Origin: Membranipora membranacea
Taxonomy: Eukaryota; Bryozoa; Gymnolaemata; Cheilostomatida; Membraniporidae
NCBI GenBank assembly: GCA_914767715.1
Contig: OU612072.1
Coordinates: 6,510,001 to 6,574,000 of the forward strand
Reading direction: 5' to 3'
DNA: 64,000 nt
Within the stretch, counting starts at the first letter, position 1. Each line of letters opens with the position of its first letter. A program made the translations under genes and the position numbers. Under the pieces are notes generated by a model. That model saw only the letters and a list, made by a program, of their open reading frames with translations, was not told where the DNA came from and ran no database searches. This document shows positions 1-12,800 of the stretch, piece by piece.

Positions 1-329
1 TTGGGAAATAATGTAACATTATTTGGGGTAAATATACTGCTGAATATCAGTGAAACAAAATCATGGAGATAAACAAGTGTTAATAATAATAATGATGATA
101 ATAATATGATAATGTTGATAAGCAAGCTACAACAAAATATTGTTCCATGTGCAACAGAAACTATTCAGGTAAGGAAATGAACGTTCGACACATAATTTGT
201 AATACAAGAGGTGTAGTCAGTAAATGTGTATTCTGCTCAGTAATGGTATTAATTTATTGGCCACGATATATATCAGTCAAATGAAATTGCAAAGGTAAAC
301 CTAGCTGGGGTTGCTCTAAATTGAGTAGA

Positions 330-3300
330 TTAGGGGACCCTATCACCCCCCTCAGCCACTCTAATCCTAACATATATACAGTTATTACTAAGGAAGTTAC
401 TAGACTCGACATCAGACTGCAGAGCAAACTGAGGACATCCGCTGGCTATGTTCATCTCTGTCTGGGGTTTTCTAAATGAAGAGCTGTCAGGGTCAGGCTG
501 TAAGAAGAAAGATAGTATTAACTTTCATATCTCTTTTGTGTAAGATTAAGATATATCTCACCATTAAAAGTACTACAAGCTGTTACCTAAATATGTCATT
601 GAAGAATTGATATTTCATATACTTATGATACATATAGTAGAGATCGAATGCTTTTACATAATTATGGCAGTATCAATGAAATAGCGGGAGCTTCAAGTTG
701 TTGTCAAATTTGCCATCGAGTACTGCTACCTACCAAATTGGTATCATGAACGTACAAACAACAACATTATGCCTGCTATGTAGGGATGGGGATATCGCAG
801 AATATTTAAATAGCTGGAGAAATATGCCTAAATACCTCAGTGAATATTTGTAAATAAAAGCCACAGATTTATTATTCTAGTCAACTCAATATACTGTAGA
901 TTTAATATATCATACAGACTTACCATAAAACTCTCATGTTTGCTGAGCTGAGGGTTAGTCGGGCAGAGTAGAGTGAATGTCACTCTCTGTTGAAATGGGA
1001 ACTGGCAGAGTTCATCAAAATCTCCTCTCATCAACACAAAGAATAAACTCAAACATTTGTTCCTTCCGAGCCCATCTCCATTCAAGTATGCCTATAAAAA
1101 TGTATTTCATACCATGAAATCAGGGTTGTTTAATAATTGGTAGTTGTGTCCTTAATGTCAAAGAGGAGTTAACACCATTGTAAAAGCTACTTTTTTGCTA
1201 AACAAGGGAGTTTCAGACAAACTATAAACTCGCTCAATAAGAATATAATGACATAGGGTTACTGTAAGATTTGACATGATCCTAGCACACAGGAGGTTGA
1301 ATTCCGCAAGCATGGTCCTGATTCTCTTGTAGCAGGCTTTGTGTGAAAGTATTCCAGAAATGAACCTATTGAGCGACAGACTAGAAGTTCTTACCCGGCA
1401 GCACATTTTATATCCAAACTTAGATGAGTAGAAGGGAGGACTGTATATAGACATCTGTCTTCCTCTGACAGCGTCAGCTTTTCTTACTTTGTAATCCTTT
1501 ATTTTCCAGATGAACGTTCCGTCATCAGAGCCAATCTCAGTATTCTAAAATAAAAGAAAGGACTTATCGTTCATCTATAGACAGAACTATGTATGATAGG
1601 AGCCGGTGATGGTGGAAGTCCTAACTCTGCTGCGCCTATATCAACAACTTTGACATCATAGTTGCCACCTTATATCATACCTTTTTAACACTTGGCTTTT
1701 GTACCCACTTTACGGTGATGCTCAGTAGGATCGAAAGAGACGCCATAACGGCCCCTTCATCTTAGCTATAACAAATCATTGCTGGTAAAACATGAAACCG
1801 TCCCCAATAATGATAACTGTATAGTGAAAATTCTAATCATTACTGATGCATACTCAAATTACTATGCTACAAACAAATCAACACTACCATATTGCCGATC
1901 AACAGAGCCCAAGGTCAGACGGCAATCCAACTATCGGATGAATCGGATGAAACTTTGGATATCACATATTCTCAAATTTATCGCAGCCAAACAAATGATT
2001 GAGTTAGCTACACACTGATATAGGATATAGGACCAAGTCAGCGAGTAAAGAAATGAGAAAACGTGATGCTGACGTACCCTCATTCTGGTCTCCATATCAC
2101 TGAGTTTATCGCTGTGTCTCCTTATATTCTGTGTATGAGAATCTATGACCATCACTCTGTCTGTTATACGAAAAAATACATATACAATAATACAATAATA
2201 AAATCATAACAAAATAATATAATACAATCGTCAATAGTCATTGAGATTAGCTGACCAATCATTCAGTGATGTTGGATGTAGTATGAGCCGCCCAGACTCT
2301 TGCTACCCGCCCCTGGCCAGGGATGCAATGAATCTCATGAGTCAACATCTAGCACACAAAGTTGTTATAGAGTAATTAGTGATTAGTTATTAGATTTTTG
2401 AGAATGCTAATTCTGTCAAATGTATGGATATGAAAAGAAAGCAAGCAACCAACATATCAAGAGAAAAAGTTTATCAATCATTATTAGGCACACAATGGTT
2501 GTCTCTTTCAACAAAAACCTAAAAACCTTTCACTGATAGGCCTACCAATGTTTGACATAGAAACATCCCAATCTAATAGCAATTACGAGTAAATACTATT
2601 GTTTAGCTAGTATGGAGGTGAGCTTACGCTAGCTAGCATGGAGGTGACCTAACGTCAGCCAGCACGGAGGCGACCTAACGCCAGCTAGCACGGAGGCGAC
2701 CCAACGCCAGCCAGCATTGAGGCGAGCCCACGCCAGCCAGCACGGAGGCGACCTCACGCCAGCCAGCATGCAGGCGACCTAACGCCAGCCAGCATGAAGG
2801 CGACCTAACGCCAGCCAGCACGGAGGAGACCTAACGCCAGCCAGCATGGAGGCGACCTAACGCCAGCCAGCACGGAGGCGAGCCAACGCCAGCCAGCACG
2901 GAGGCGAGCCCACGCCAGCCAGCATGGAGGCGACCCAACGCCAGCCAGCATCGAGGCGACCCAACGCCAGCCAGCATCGAGGCGACCTAACGCTAGCTAA
3001 TATTGAGGTGACCTAATGTTAGCTAGTAACAATTTCAGCAAGCTAATTTGGGGAGTTTGTATGTCTATATAATTAGAGGTTTGGTCAATGTTAGGTAGCC
3101 GTGAATTTCGCTATTTCAAGCCAGTGCGAAATGGTGAACCTTTCACCCTGCAAATACTTCACTCCTCTAGGGTTGAAGCTATCCCCAACACATTGCCATT
3201 GCATGGATAATAAAATGATGAGTTAGCTGTACATACCGAGCCCGGAGTCTTTGATCTGCTTCTCTATGATGCCGATCTTATTACCAATCATCTCCACTTG

Positions 3301-5120
3301 TGTCGAGTTATTGGACACAGTATTCATAGCATTAACAAGATGATCAGAGTTTGTGTCTGATGTGTCAATTTTCTTCTGTAATGTTTTCACTTCCATCGAA
3401 ATGTTCGCTGTAGCTTTCTATAAAATAAATAAGCGAGATAATGTGTGATTAATAAGCATGTAGTATGAAGGTCAAGGGAAGTCATAGTCATAGGCGGAGT
3501 GGGAAATCCAATGACTCAAAAAGGAATAAATTCTAAACTGTCACACTTGTGCGCATTCTCGTTTGGCAACACTGTTATAAGGCACAGGCTATTCAATCAG
3601 TTATATTTATACAGGTCAATAATGGGAACTGTTTGAACTATTCAACACAGGGCGGGGAGCGTGGATGCATCTATAGGCTTGTTATGATTGCAAAGTTTAT
3701 ATGTTCTACATATTTTTTGTACACAAATAGTAGTCCAGGCCAAGCATTTCCATCATGAGATTTTCACAAGAGTAGTAAGTTAGAGCGACAATTGCTAATA
3801 CTTGGAATAGAAAATAACTTTGATGCTTGTATTCATATCAGGAAACAAATTCCAAACTCTACCTGATGTGTTCTGTCCTCCAGGATAAAAGTATAAATTT
3901 TCATGAAACACTCACCTCTAATGGTTTGACCTTTTTCAATTGCAGAGTACTGACATCATCCTTGTACTGCAAAACAAATGATGAAGTTATTGTTTTGTAA
4001 TTACTGTTATTGATTTGTTTTTGTATTGGCTGATGAAAAATGATAATTCCGGCTTTTCCATCTACGGTGCAAAGTGATTGTTTCAACACAATTCTTAAAT
4101 CTCAGTTGTCAATTCAGTTATTAACAAATGATTATGTGACAGTACATCAGAATGTTCAGGGCCGTGTGTAGGCAGGTCTTTATAAAGTACAGTAACCTCC
4201 TGCTCCAAATTCTGCGTTCAGGCCCCGACATTGTTTGCAGGTTGAGCTGTTTGCCGAAATGTGGAGAGCTTTAGTGAAGATGTTATGCTGATAGGTTAAC
4301 AATTGTTTTCATCATCATTGAAAAACCCATAAAAAATTTAAAAAGGTTAAGATATGAATATTACTGCTCCCTGATAACCAAAACAACATTTTTTTTCCAT
4401 TCAAGCTACTATGCATTGGGTTACTTTGAGGTACATGGTTGCCATGAATAATTGAATAATATAATCAAAACAACTGTGTCAGAAGGGCAGCACGATTTTT
4501 TATTTACCTTATCTTGAGTTTTCCTTGATTCAGCTTCAATCTCTACAGCCTTCATTGTTATATACTCCAAGTGTACATCTACCGTGTCTCGGAGATGTGC
4601 TCGCATATCCTCTATATTTCTAGTTTTGAAACCGCAGCTTTCAAAGTAATGGCATCTACCATCATCTATGATTGTGGTACATGAACTACTGACTTTTATA
4701 TGCATCTTCAACTGTAAATGTAAGAATGCAATCATACAGACAATGTTAATATTGTGTGTTTTGGTGTACAACGGTTATTGGCTGTGGGGGGAAATAAAGC
4801 AATGGCAGTCAGCAGTAACACCATACAGACACATTTATTCCAGCATTGAATGTACTTAGTACTGTATGGATTGGAACAAAGCCGGCCCATTATGGTGTTC
4901 AGGAAGGTGATCGCGGCCCGTTGGTGCTGTGGATTGGAATATGACAGACACAAATACCATTTTCGAAAAGTAAGGTTCACAGGAAATTCATAATAATTAT
5001 AATATGTAATATAGTATTAGAATTTTAGTTAAGTTGAAGACTCACTGTTTTCTGATTGCCAAAGTCCTTTCTACAAATTCCACAAACACTTTCCACAGCA
5101 TCACAGACGTCAATGTGGCT
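330..5120 (-). CDS. TRAF-family tandem copy, exons 5-12 only (unit 1)
   Basis: Eight exons are intact: 5046-5120, 4508-4711, 3916-3966, 3237-3417, 2078-2160, 1395-1544, 924-1091 and 330-497 (1080 nt; 359 residues plus stop if read from the first base). They encode the last zinc-finger segments, the coiled-coil linker and a complete MATH domain ending GGDRVP. No counterpart of exons 1-4 is present: similarity to the other units stops near 6630 and unrelated DNA follows. The first in-frame ATG is near the start of exon 6 (MHIKVSSS). The MATH exons are identical in protein sequence to the complete gene, while exon 6 differs at several residues (TRNIED versus HRDIKA). Intron 10 is 34 bp shorter than in the other copies. 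AATAAA (minus strand) is at 253-258. Expression and the 5' end cannot be judged from sequence. Confidence 0.65.
2611..3026 (+). repeat. 26-bp intronic minisatellite, 16 copies (unit 1)
   Basis: Sixteen head-to-tail 26-bp units in the exon 8-9 intron, most of the GC-rich type (GGAGGCGACC, CGCCAGCCAG). The outermost units are of an AT-rich type (GGAGGTGACC, GTTAGCTAG). Confidence 0.95.
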
Positions 5121-6999
5121 CTGGAAGCAGAAATAAAAAATAATGCTTACAAACGTTGTATGGTCACTTTGAAAACACCGTCGTATGTAAAAGGCAATAT
5201 TCCGTTCATATAGCACCGGCTTCAATGAAATGTGGATCTCCTAAATCACCACGCAATAGTGTAGCTTCATGTATATTTTAATCACCTACCCAACGTACTT
5301 CTGAGCCTGCCATGTTATTTTTTAACTCCATCATATATTGTGTGAAGTGATATATTCAAAGAAACGCAAAACAAAAATGAAAAAAACGCAGCTTTCTCTA
5401 AGCCAGGCTAAATGTCAAATGAGCCCTACGCATGCTGCACCAAGATTACTTATAGTCAGTGATTTCCTATTGATAAACCTCACTAGCCGGTAACCACAAA
5501 CATAACTATTGAGTATGGCAAATTCCAATGGGCGCTGATAAAACTGTGTCATATCAATAGGCTGGGAAATCCCATGACTCACTAGAGTCGCATAGTGTGT
5601 GGAATAAGGCTTTCATAAGGCACAGTGCGCCTAAATCAATAGTAAGCATAACTTTCTAATATCGAGCAGTCTAATATCGACAGTGGGAATCCCAGTAGCT
5701 CTAAAGCATATTATGCACATTTCATGGTGGCTGATGGTATTGAAACATTTGATGACCAACGATAGGTGCCATTTCACTGTATGATTTAATGGATTATTTA
5801 CAAAAAAATATTTTCAAAGGATAATAAGCATTCCATTGCGATTACAATTTCCACTAGTTAGCTGGGGTGAAACATCAACAAACTGCGTCTGAGGGAGTTA
5901 ACTGATTACACTGTATTTTCTAATCATATGGAGATGACAAAGAAACGGATTTCCAGCTCACAAAAAGGGTGAAAAGTTAATTCTTTCCGTAAGCATTCTA
6001 CCGCAAACTTTTAGAGCTATGGGGTATCCAGTTAGCTGTTTGCAACTCAAATCAACACAAGCTTAGAGAGGCTGGCCTTAATGTCCACATGCAATGTTTA
6101 ATGGTAACACAGACACAAACTTCACATCATAGACAAATTATTCATTGGCAGAAGTGGCAGCAGCAAGCCTTTAAAAATACCAGTTTAGGCAGATTAAATT
6201 ATCTAAAGAACTTGAGAACAATTTCGAAAAGAGTGCATTCAGATATTTTACTGGCATTTGGCTGTCCTCAAGTTAAGGATGATGTTGAACATTTTACGGC
6301 TGGATTTACAGCTTGTACTTGTCTCAGGCCTCAAAGTCTCCACTAGACACTAAATTGCCCTAATGCCGGAGTCTAATTGAGAGTTTGAATGGGTGCCAGC
6401 GCTTTATCCGATGTATCTACTTATTTGTTTGAGGTTGGGGCCTAAGAGAGAACTGTGTCACAAGTTGGAAACACAGTAAATAGCAGAGCATGATGGGGTC
6501 ATATAATTGCTCTTAAGCAAACTTTTCTTTGCTCTTTGCATCGGTTACTCAGGGAGGTGTTTAATAAGAATGAGCGATGCTTATTAGAGTAAATTATCAA
6601 TTCGCTCAAAATCTTCGCTTATGTGGTCTATTATGATATTGTATGGTCTTAAGACCACTGTCTTTGGGCGATAACAAACAACATTTTTGATGTTTCAATT
6701 GCCTCTTATGCCATTTTTCGGCTTGATATCTTTTGCATAGCACATGAGCAAAGAGTTCAATGAGTGCCTCACTTTTTAGAAAGAAACCCAACTGTCAGAG
6801 TCTGAAATCAATCACTTCTAAAGATGGTTCACAAATACTGACTAACTGAGAGCTTCGGTGTCATTTGTTTGAGGGAACAAAAAGAAGTTCTGTCACTAAC
6901 AAGAGATTTGAATGTGGCTTTGCAACGCCAACTGATTAATAAAAGCACAATTTTCCAACTTAGATAGGTCAGCTTCGCATACTTTCCTACCATGCTAAT

Positions 7000-7900
7000 A
7001 ACATGATATTATGGGGATATGCGGTAGCGCTGTCTCTAACCAACCACCTCATGCGATGATAAAACATATACTATGTAGGACCAAGTTGACTTGTGCCAAC
7101 TGCATCAAACTCTTGACTTCCCACTAATCGCATATCGATAGTGTGAATATTTGGGATATGCAGTAGTGCTGCGGCTGACCTCTTCAACTGGGTACACACT
7201 TTTTACCTACATCAAATCTGTCTCACCCTATCATGTTTTGAGCAGTCTTATGTCTAGGCTGCTTTTTGTCTTGTTCTCGTCAAGATGTAGTAATGCTGTC
7301 GCTGACCACCTTTTGAAATGATGTGATAGTATATCTTGTTAAAATCATACATATAGTCATGTTTTCTGCTGACCATATTAATCTCTTAACATTTCACTTA
7401 CTTAACCGATTGTGAAGAAGATTGCAGGTATGCTGCCGTCCTGCCGCTAACTGAACTTTCATGAGCATCCTAAGAGCCATGTTGGCAAGGCCAATCACCA
7501 TTATCTATCGATGATGAACATTCAAATACAAGTGTTATGCTTTTAGAAGAATAAATAACATTTTTATTACTGTTGTTTACACCACTGAGTTATTCTAACC
7601 GGGTACACTCTCAATTTTGGATTCAGCACATCGTTCTACCCTAGATATACCCTTGTTTTAAACTCGTAACATTTCACTTATTGCTAGCGATTTTGAGAAA
7701 AGTTGCGATATGCTGCTGCGCTGCCGGTCTTCTGCTGACATGATTGCTACAACTGGGTACACCATTATTTTTGGATTCAACACGTTCTTCCACCCTAGAA
7801 ATACCTTTTATTGAATTCTTAACGGTTCACTTATTATATGCATTTTTGAGAAATATTGCGGATATGCTGCCACAAGACAGTATCATACTAACCTCATAAA
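7000..7900. repeat. Degenerate tandem repeat of roughly 150 bp
   Basis: Recurring blocks in the same order: CTGGGTACAC, TTTTGGATTCA, CTACCCTAGA, TAACATTTCACTTA, TTTTGAGAAA, GCGATATGCTGCTGCG. The best pair starts at about 7600 and 7750; older, more diverged copies lie at about 7010-7450. No coding potential seen. Confidence 0.6.
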
Positions 7901-8220
7901 GATCTGACATTATACTTATTGAAAATTTTAAATTTGTCCTGATCTAACACGAGCAGACTTTTGCAAGTTTACTTGGTAAATAAATTGGCAACAAAATCCC
8001 CACATTGCAGTTTCAACCTGGAATTCCCTGAAGATCAGATTAGTTAGATTCCACGGAATAAGAGGTATGTTCCCACACATATAATGCAAAAACAAAACAC
8101 CTTTTAATTTCCAAATATGATCACTACAACTGGGTAAACCCGGTGAATTTTACAGAAGAAACATCAATGAAGTATAATATGCGATCAGTTTCCTGCCATC
8201 ACAAAATTGTCCATGCCATT

Positions 8221-8612
8221 TTTTTTTTTTTTTTTCTATGCACTAGGTCTTATTTGACCGCCCTATTTAACGGGCCCCCTTAAGCTCGGGTGGCTTGTGT
8301 GGGGTAGTACCCTATACCCTTGCCCGCCGTTGCCGGCTACTCTTTTTTCGAAGAGGCAGAGGGGGATCTTTATACTGCATGCAAGCACACAGTAGACCTC
8401 CTGTATTTATGGACCTGATCCGAACAGACCTGGCTAGGATGAATGGCTTGCCAGTGCCAAATCAGAAATGACAGCCGGCGCCAGTGGCGTATATGAGCAC
8501 TCACAGCCCACGGATTTCTGTGAGAGGCTGAATAGCTCAGTGTGTAGAGCGTCTGCCTTATAATCACTGTTAATAAGATTGTTGTGGGTTCGAATCCCAT
8601 CGGGGTCAGTTT
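8221..8612 (-). mobile_element. SINE-like block with a tRNA-like end
   Basis: A 15-T run at 8221 reads as an A tail on the minus strand after about 290 bp of GC-richer sequence. The far end (about 8528-8608) contains plus-strand tRNA-like boxes, TAGCTCAGTGTGTAGAGCG and GGGTTCGAATCCC, followed by a T run. The acceptor strands do not pair, so this is not a functional tRNA. The opposite orientations of tail and tRNA part suggest a composite. Confidence 0.45.
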
Positions 8613-8761
8613 TTTTTCAAATTAATGCTTTATAACTGGAGCATTTTTACCGTAAACTTCTACTGCTATTGAGTTGTTTTCTGAAAGTACCCAACAGCTC
8701 AGTGAGCTATTGAAATACCTCTCTGCTTGCACTATTTTGCTACCGATATGCAAAAATTTCC

Positions 8762-8810
8762 GTGTGGGAGGGCGCTTAAGCGCTTAAGCGCTTAACCGCC
8801 CCTCCCACAC
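8762..8810. repeat. GC-rich hairpin with (GCTTAA) centre
   Basis: GTGTGGGAGGGCG pairs with CCGCCCCTCCCACAC around three alternating GCGCTTAA units. Possibly a small foldback element. Confidence 0.6.
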
Positions 8811-8913
8811 CCTCCCCGCCACGCCTATGGCGTGTGGATCGGGCTGTGCCCGATCATTATGCTCATCTCTAAAAAGTCAGTGAGTGAAATTATTTAGAAT
8901 ATACGCCCCTGGC

Positions 8914-8982
8914 CGGCGCCGGGAATCGAACCTGGATCATAAGATCACAAGTCCATACCCTTAACCATCAGACCACTCCTGA
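8914..8982 (-). repeat. tRNA-derived sequence (SINE head or tRNA relic)
   Basis: Minus-strand A box TGGTCTGATGGTTAAGG and B box GGTTCGATTCC at tRNA-like spacing. The outer acceptor arms do not pair and the anticodon stem is poor, so it is a relic. Confidence 0.5.
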
Positions 8983-9166
8983 TTCCTGACATTATTTTAT
9001 AGAGCAGTTATTGCTAGGCTGCTTCTTGCCTAAAATTATTATCACAGGCCAATATTTGCCTTCTTGGTGATACTTTTAAATATGATTTGAGCATCCTCAT
9101 GTTTTAAAAGGGCTGGATCTGTTTGCCACGTTTACTCAGCATCATAGGATGGCGTAAATTATTTAC

Positions 9167-9707
9167 CTCTAGGGGTAGTGCTCTTTTCTTCAGCTGGTCA
9201 TTCACTTCATCAACAATCTACAAATAGATGTAAAGTTGGTAAACTCTGTTCAGTGAAATTTGAATTATTTTTTCTTTACTTTATTGGCATAATTTTCATT
9301 CGATGAGAATGTTTTACAAAACCAGCCATCCATTCAAGTGGGTTTTAAATAGCCTTGTCACGCGGCTACTTTTTTGTTTTATTACATCCAAAACAAAGAA
9401 AGTAGCCGTATGACAAGGCTTAGGATTTATAATCATGATGACCAGACAGCTCTCTAACAGGTTGATAATTAAAACTGACTAGATAAGAAGCGTTATATTG
9501 CGTCTTTACAGAGTGGTCCTCCAGGTCCTCCAAGTCCTCCAGGTCCACCATTTTCATTGTCAGATACTCCATATGCACATCAAGGTCCTCTCTGAGATGC
9601 TCTCTCATATCCTCCACTGATTGGGCTGTATATCCGCAGCTGTCAAAGTAATGACAGCGGCCTACCTGGTCTGTACAGGTGGGGTTTACCTTTCTGTGTG
9701 TTGTCAG
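9167..9707 (-). CDS. Isolated pair of divergent TRAF zinc-finger and linker exons
   Basis: There are two exons. Exon 9510-9707 (66 codons, acceptor TTAAG, donor GTAAAG) encodes LTTHRKVNPTC ... GRCHYFDSCGY ... MREHLREDLDVHMEYL and ends in an acidic triple repeat LEDLEDLED. Exon 9167-9217 (17 codons, IVDEVNDQLKKR ... LPLE, donor GTAAAT) follows in phase 0. They correspond by length, phase and sequence to exons 6 and 7 of the four-unit array but are much more diverged than those are from each other. No partner exons were recognised between 5.3 and 13.4 kb. Intergenic DNA at about 12.1-13.4 kb weakly resembles the spacers of the array. This suggests an old, mostly decayed array unit. The intact frames leave open that it is used in some transcript. 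Confidence 0.6.
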
Positions 9708-9899
9708 CTTAAGAAAAGATATAAAGAGACAAATTAACTGGTAATCTAAATGGTCTGACTGATTTACTCGGGTTACCAGGAGAATGTTTGTAATACAATA
9801 ACTACCTTCAGCGTTAGTTATCTCACCACGTCTCCGCAGCGTAGCCACCAAATTTAACAAGAGTACAGTGAAAACTTGTTAATTCGGACTTTATAATTC

Positions 9900-12800
9900 A
9901 GCTCTCCTGTTAATCGGTCAAAATTGGTCACTTCAGTTCGATAGATCTTGATGTATTCTGATGTCACTTAATTTAGCTTCGACTTAAAGGCTACCTAAAA
10001 CCAATAAACGTTATAGATTTTTTTAAAAACTTTATTGGCATCTTTATCATTTTCAAGAAAACGTTTTTTAAAAGAAACAAAAAAGGGTGACTCAGGAGAA
10101 AAATATGATTGAATTGTTATAGTGAAAATTGTAGCATGTAATATTGAAATAAGGCTTTCTTGAAAGAAAATCGTTTAGAGATGCTGCGTAAAGTAAAAGG
10201 TAGAGAATTAAATTCGGCAGAAATCGTACTGTTAAGCTTGTCATTTGGAACATTTAGAAGAATGATTTCAATGCTCTACTTGGATGGTGGAATAACTGCC
10301 TGACTATAATATGCATTGGTCTTTGGCTTAAATTAGGACAAACTTTTGTGGTTCCCAGAGGTTTGAAATAAGTGAACTGCTCTGTAATTTGTTCTTCTCA
10401 TAACTGATGGTGAAAAGTCATCCTAGAACTGCACACTAATGTGTGATTATCTGTCAGCCCCTCCTAAGCATAGCCAGGCTGCCCCCAGACTGCTCCTATA
10501 CAAAAACTTCACGGAGCGAGTATCTCCCAAGGTATGTGTGTTGATCAATAGTTCTTGATGCAAGAGAATAAGCTCATTTATTAACCCGTCCAATTAATTT
10601 ATTGATACAACCAGAGACTATGGGTATGGGAATGGATATGGATTATCTATAGTCTCCAATATAGTCTGAGCCCCTCAGACTCTGGCACCCCCAACTGTGC
10701 TGCAGTGGAAGGCGCTGTAGAAGCAAGCTAAAGCGCTCTCGTTTGACGACAATACACCTTTGGTTATAATGCAAAGTAACATTGCTGCTTGTCACTATTA
10801 GACTTGACATGCGGCAACCTTCTTTTGTTTTTGGCTGCGTGACATGCTATGTCACTATGGCCCACTATGGCTTAGTTATATGCTCTAGGTGTGAATCAAC
10901 TACTGTAGTTTCAAGCTATAACGCACTCTTTGAAAGTCAAAACACTTGAAATTGACAATTTAAAAAAAAAGTAGTTTGGCTCAGTGATTATTGATGGCCA
11001 CTAGCGGCTTGCGGCCCCGGAAAAAAATTGCTGTTACATATTTCTAAATATTGCATTAGGAAGTTCTTTTTGTGGATTGTGCTCAGCTATAAATCTTCTA
11101 CGCCAGCCGTATGAAGGAGTTCCTCAGTTTTCTTATCCGATCGTAGGCCTACATTCTTATCTAATTTAACCATCTAGCCTGGCCCTGCTTCTTGTTTCAC
11201 AGTCAATCAAAATGGATCGGTCCCTTTTATGTTTAAAGTGAAGCCCACTGTGTTTACATTGAGTTTCAATAGATTAGTAATAATAGCCCATAATCTATTT
11301 ACTTTAAGGTGTTAACCACAAAACAGCCTATATTTCTCAGTTAATAACAATCTTTTGTGATCCTTGGGCTAGACAAGGAGTTAGATTAGATAGGATGTTT
11401 TGTGGTGAGTGCCCAACAAAATAGATTATGGGTTAGGGTTATATGGCTATGCCTAATTTGCTAAGTCAAGCGACACAATTTCTATGTGCAAGTAACTCTT
11501 CACATAAAGTGTGAAAATATTTTTTTTTACATGAGTTTATAACACTGATAAATATCACCTGAATCTTGATTAGTCAGTGTAATGTTTAATGTTATGTGAC
11601 TATAAGGTTGTACCATAAGGTTGTGCCAACTATCTTTTGGCAATGGTGCCAATAGTGCTCCTGCTCAATAAGAAAAGTGGGGACTATTACTATCGATGGT
11701 AAGCAATGAAAATACGCTATACAGCAGAATACCTACATAGTGCACAGTGACAGCCAAACACCTAAGTACTTATATTATTTTTTCATCAAGTATACTTTAA
11801 TTGCTTGGCTATTTTTTTTCTGAATGTTTCTTAAATTAAATGTATCACAAGCCGATTTCCACTGGATTTTAAACCACTTCTCCACCGTCATTATTTCAAT
11901 ACTTTGTTATGTGAGGGTAAAAAGAAATGTTTATCATGTCATGATAAATTTGTGACTTACTATGATGACACTATTTTATTGCATTTTATGTACCGATATT
12001 TGTAATTTATACATTTAATTGTATCTTGAGTGACAAATTAAAGTAATCACAAACCAAACAAAACATCATTTATATTTAGCACTGATAAGACCAATAGGCT
12101 GTGAATTCCAATGACTCAATAGTGTGTGGAAAACGCCAAGTCACAAGAACAACAGGTTTTACACTCAGAAGTCAGTGAACTAAGGATTGGTTTGGTACTT
12201 CAGATGAAGTTATTTGTTCACCTTGTATGACATATCGTGTTACATGGTGAGTTACAATTATGATGATTAGCTGCTTGGACAATAACACCTGGAATCAAAT
12301 GCATCAGAGATTTTGTAGCATGCCACCTGATGGCCTATTACAATAAATTTGAAGTCAATTAATGTGAAGTTTTAAAACTTTATACAGCTTACTGGGGAGA
12401 GGCCAGACTTGACAAGACATGTTGTGTTGGCGGTGGGGGAGGGGAATGAACCCTATCAAAACAACTTATAAAGTCGCTGAATGGGGACCTACAACGATGA
12501 ACTCCTATGATGGAGTAAATAGGATCAACTGTATAACTAAATCAATCAGGGGGAAAAGGTGACTGTGCTCACATTCAGCAAACAAACCTTACCTACTCAC
12601 TGTTTCATCAATTAGCAGGATGATATTGTACTATGAGAACACCACAACTATTATATGGACTATTATTCACAATAAATTCAAAATTTGTTGGTCATATATA
12701 TAATAATTACTTATAAATGACATCGAAACAAAAAGTGCCCTGGATCATAAAGGGATGTTTGGTCAGGTGCAAAAACTTAATAACCAACTTTAGTGTGTTT

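Larger units (their letters stand above)
5300..9166. other. No gene recognised; spacer upstream of unit 1
   Basis: To about 6630 it matches the intron before exon 5 in units 2-4. After that the similarity ends and the DNA holds the degenerate tandem repeat, the SINE-like block and a tRNA relic. No exon 4 counterpart was found. Confidence 0.6.

Noticed and set aside
8521-8612. Functional tRNA
   Set aside because: A and B boxes are good but the acceptor arms do not pair and the anticodon arm is poor, so it is treated as a tRNA-derived repeat.
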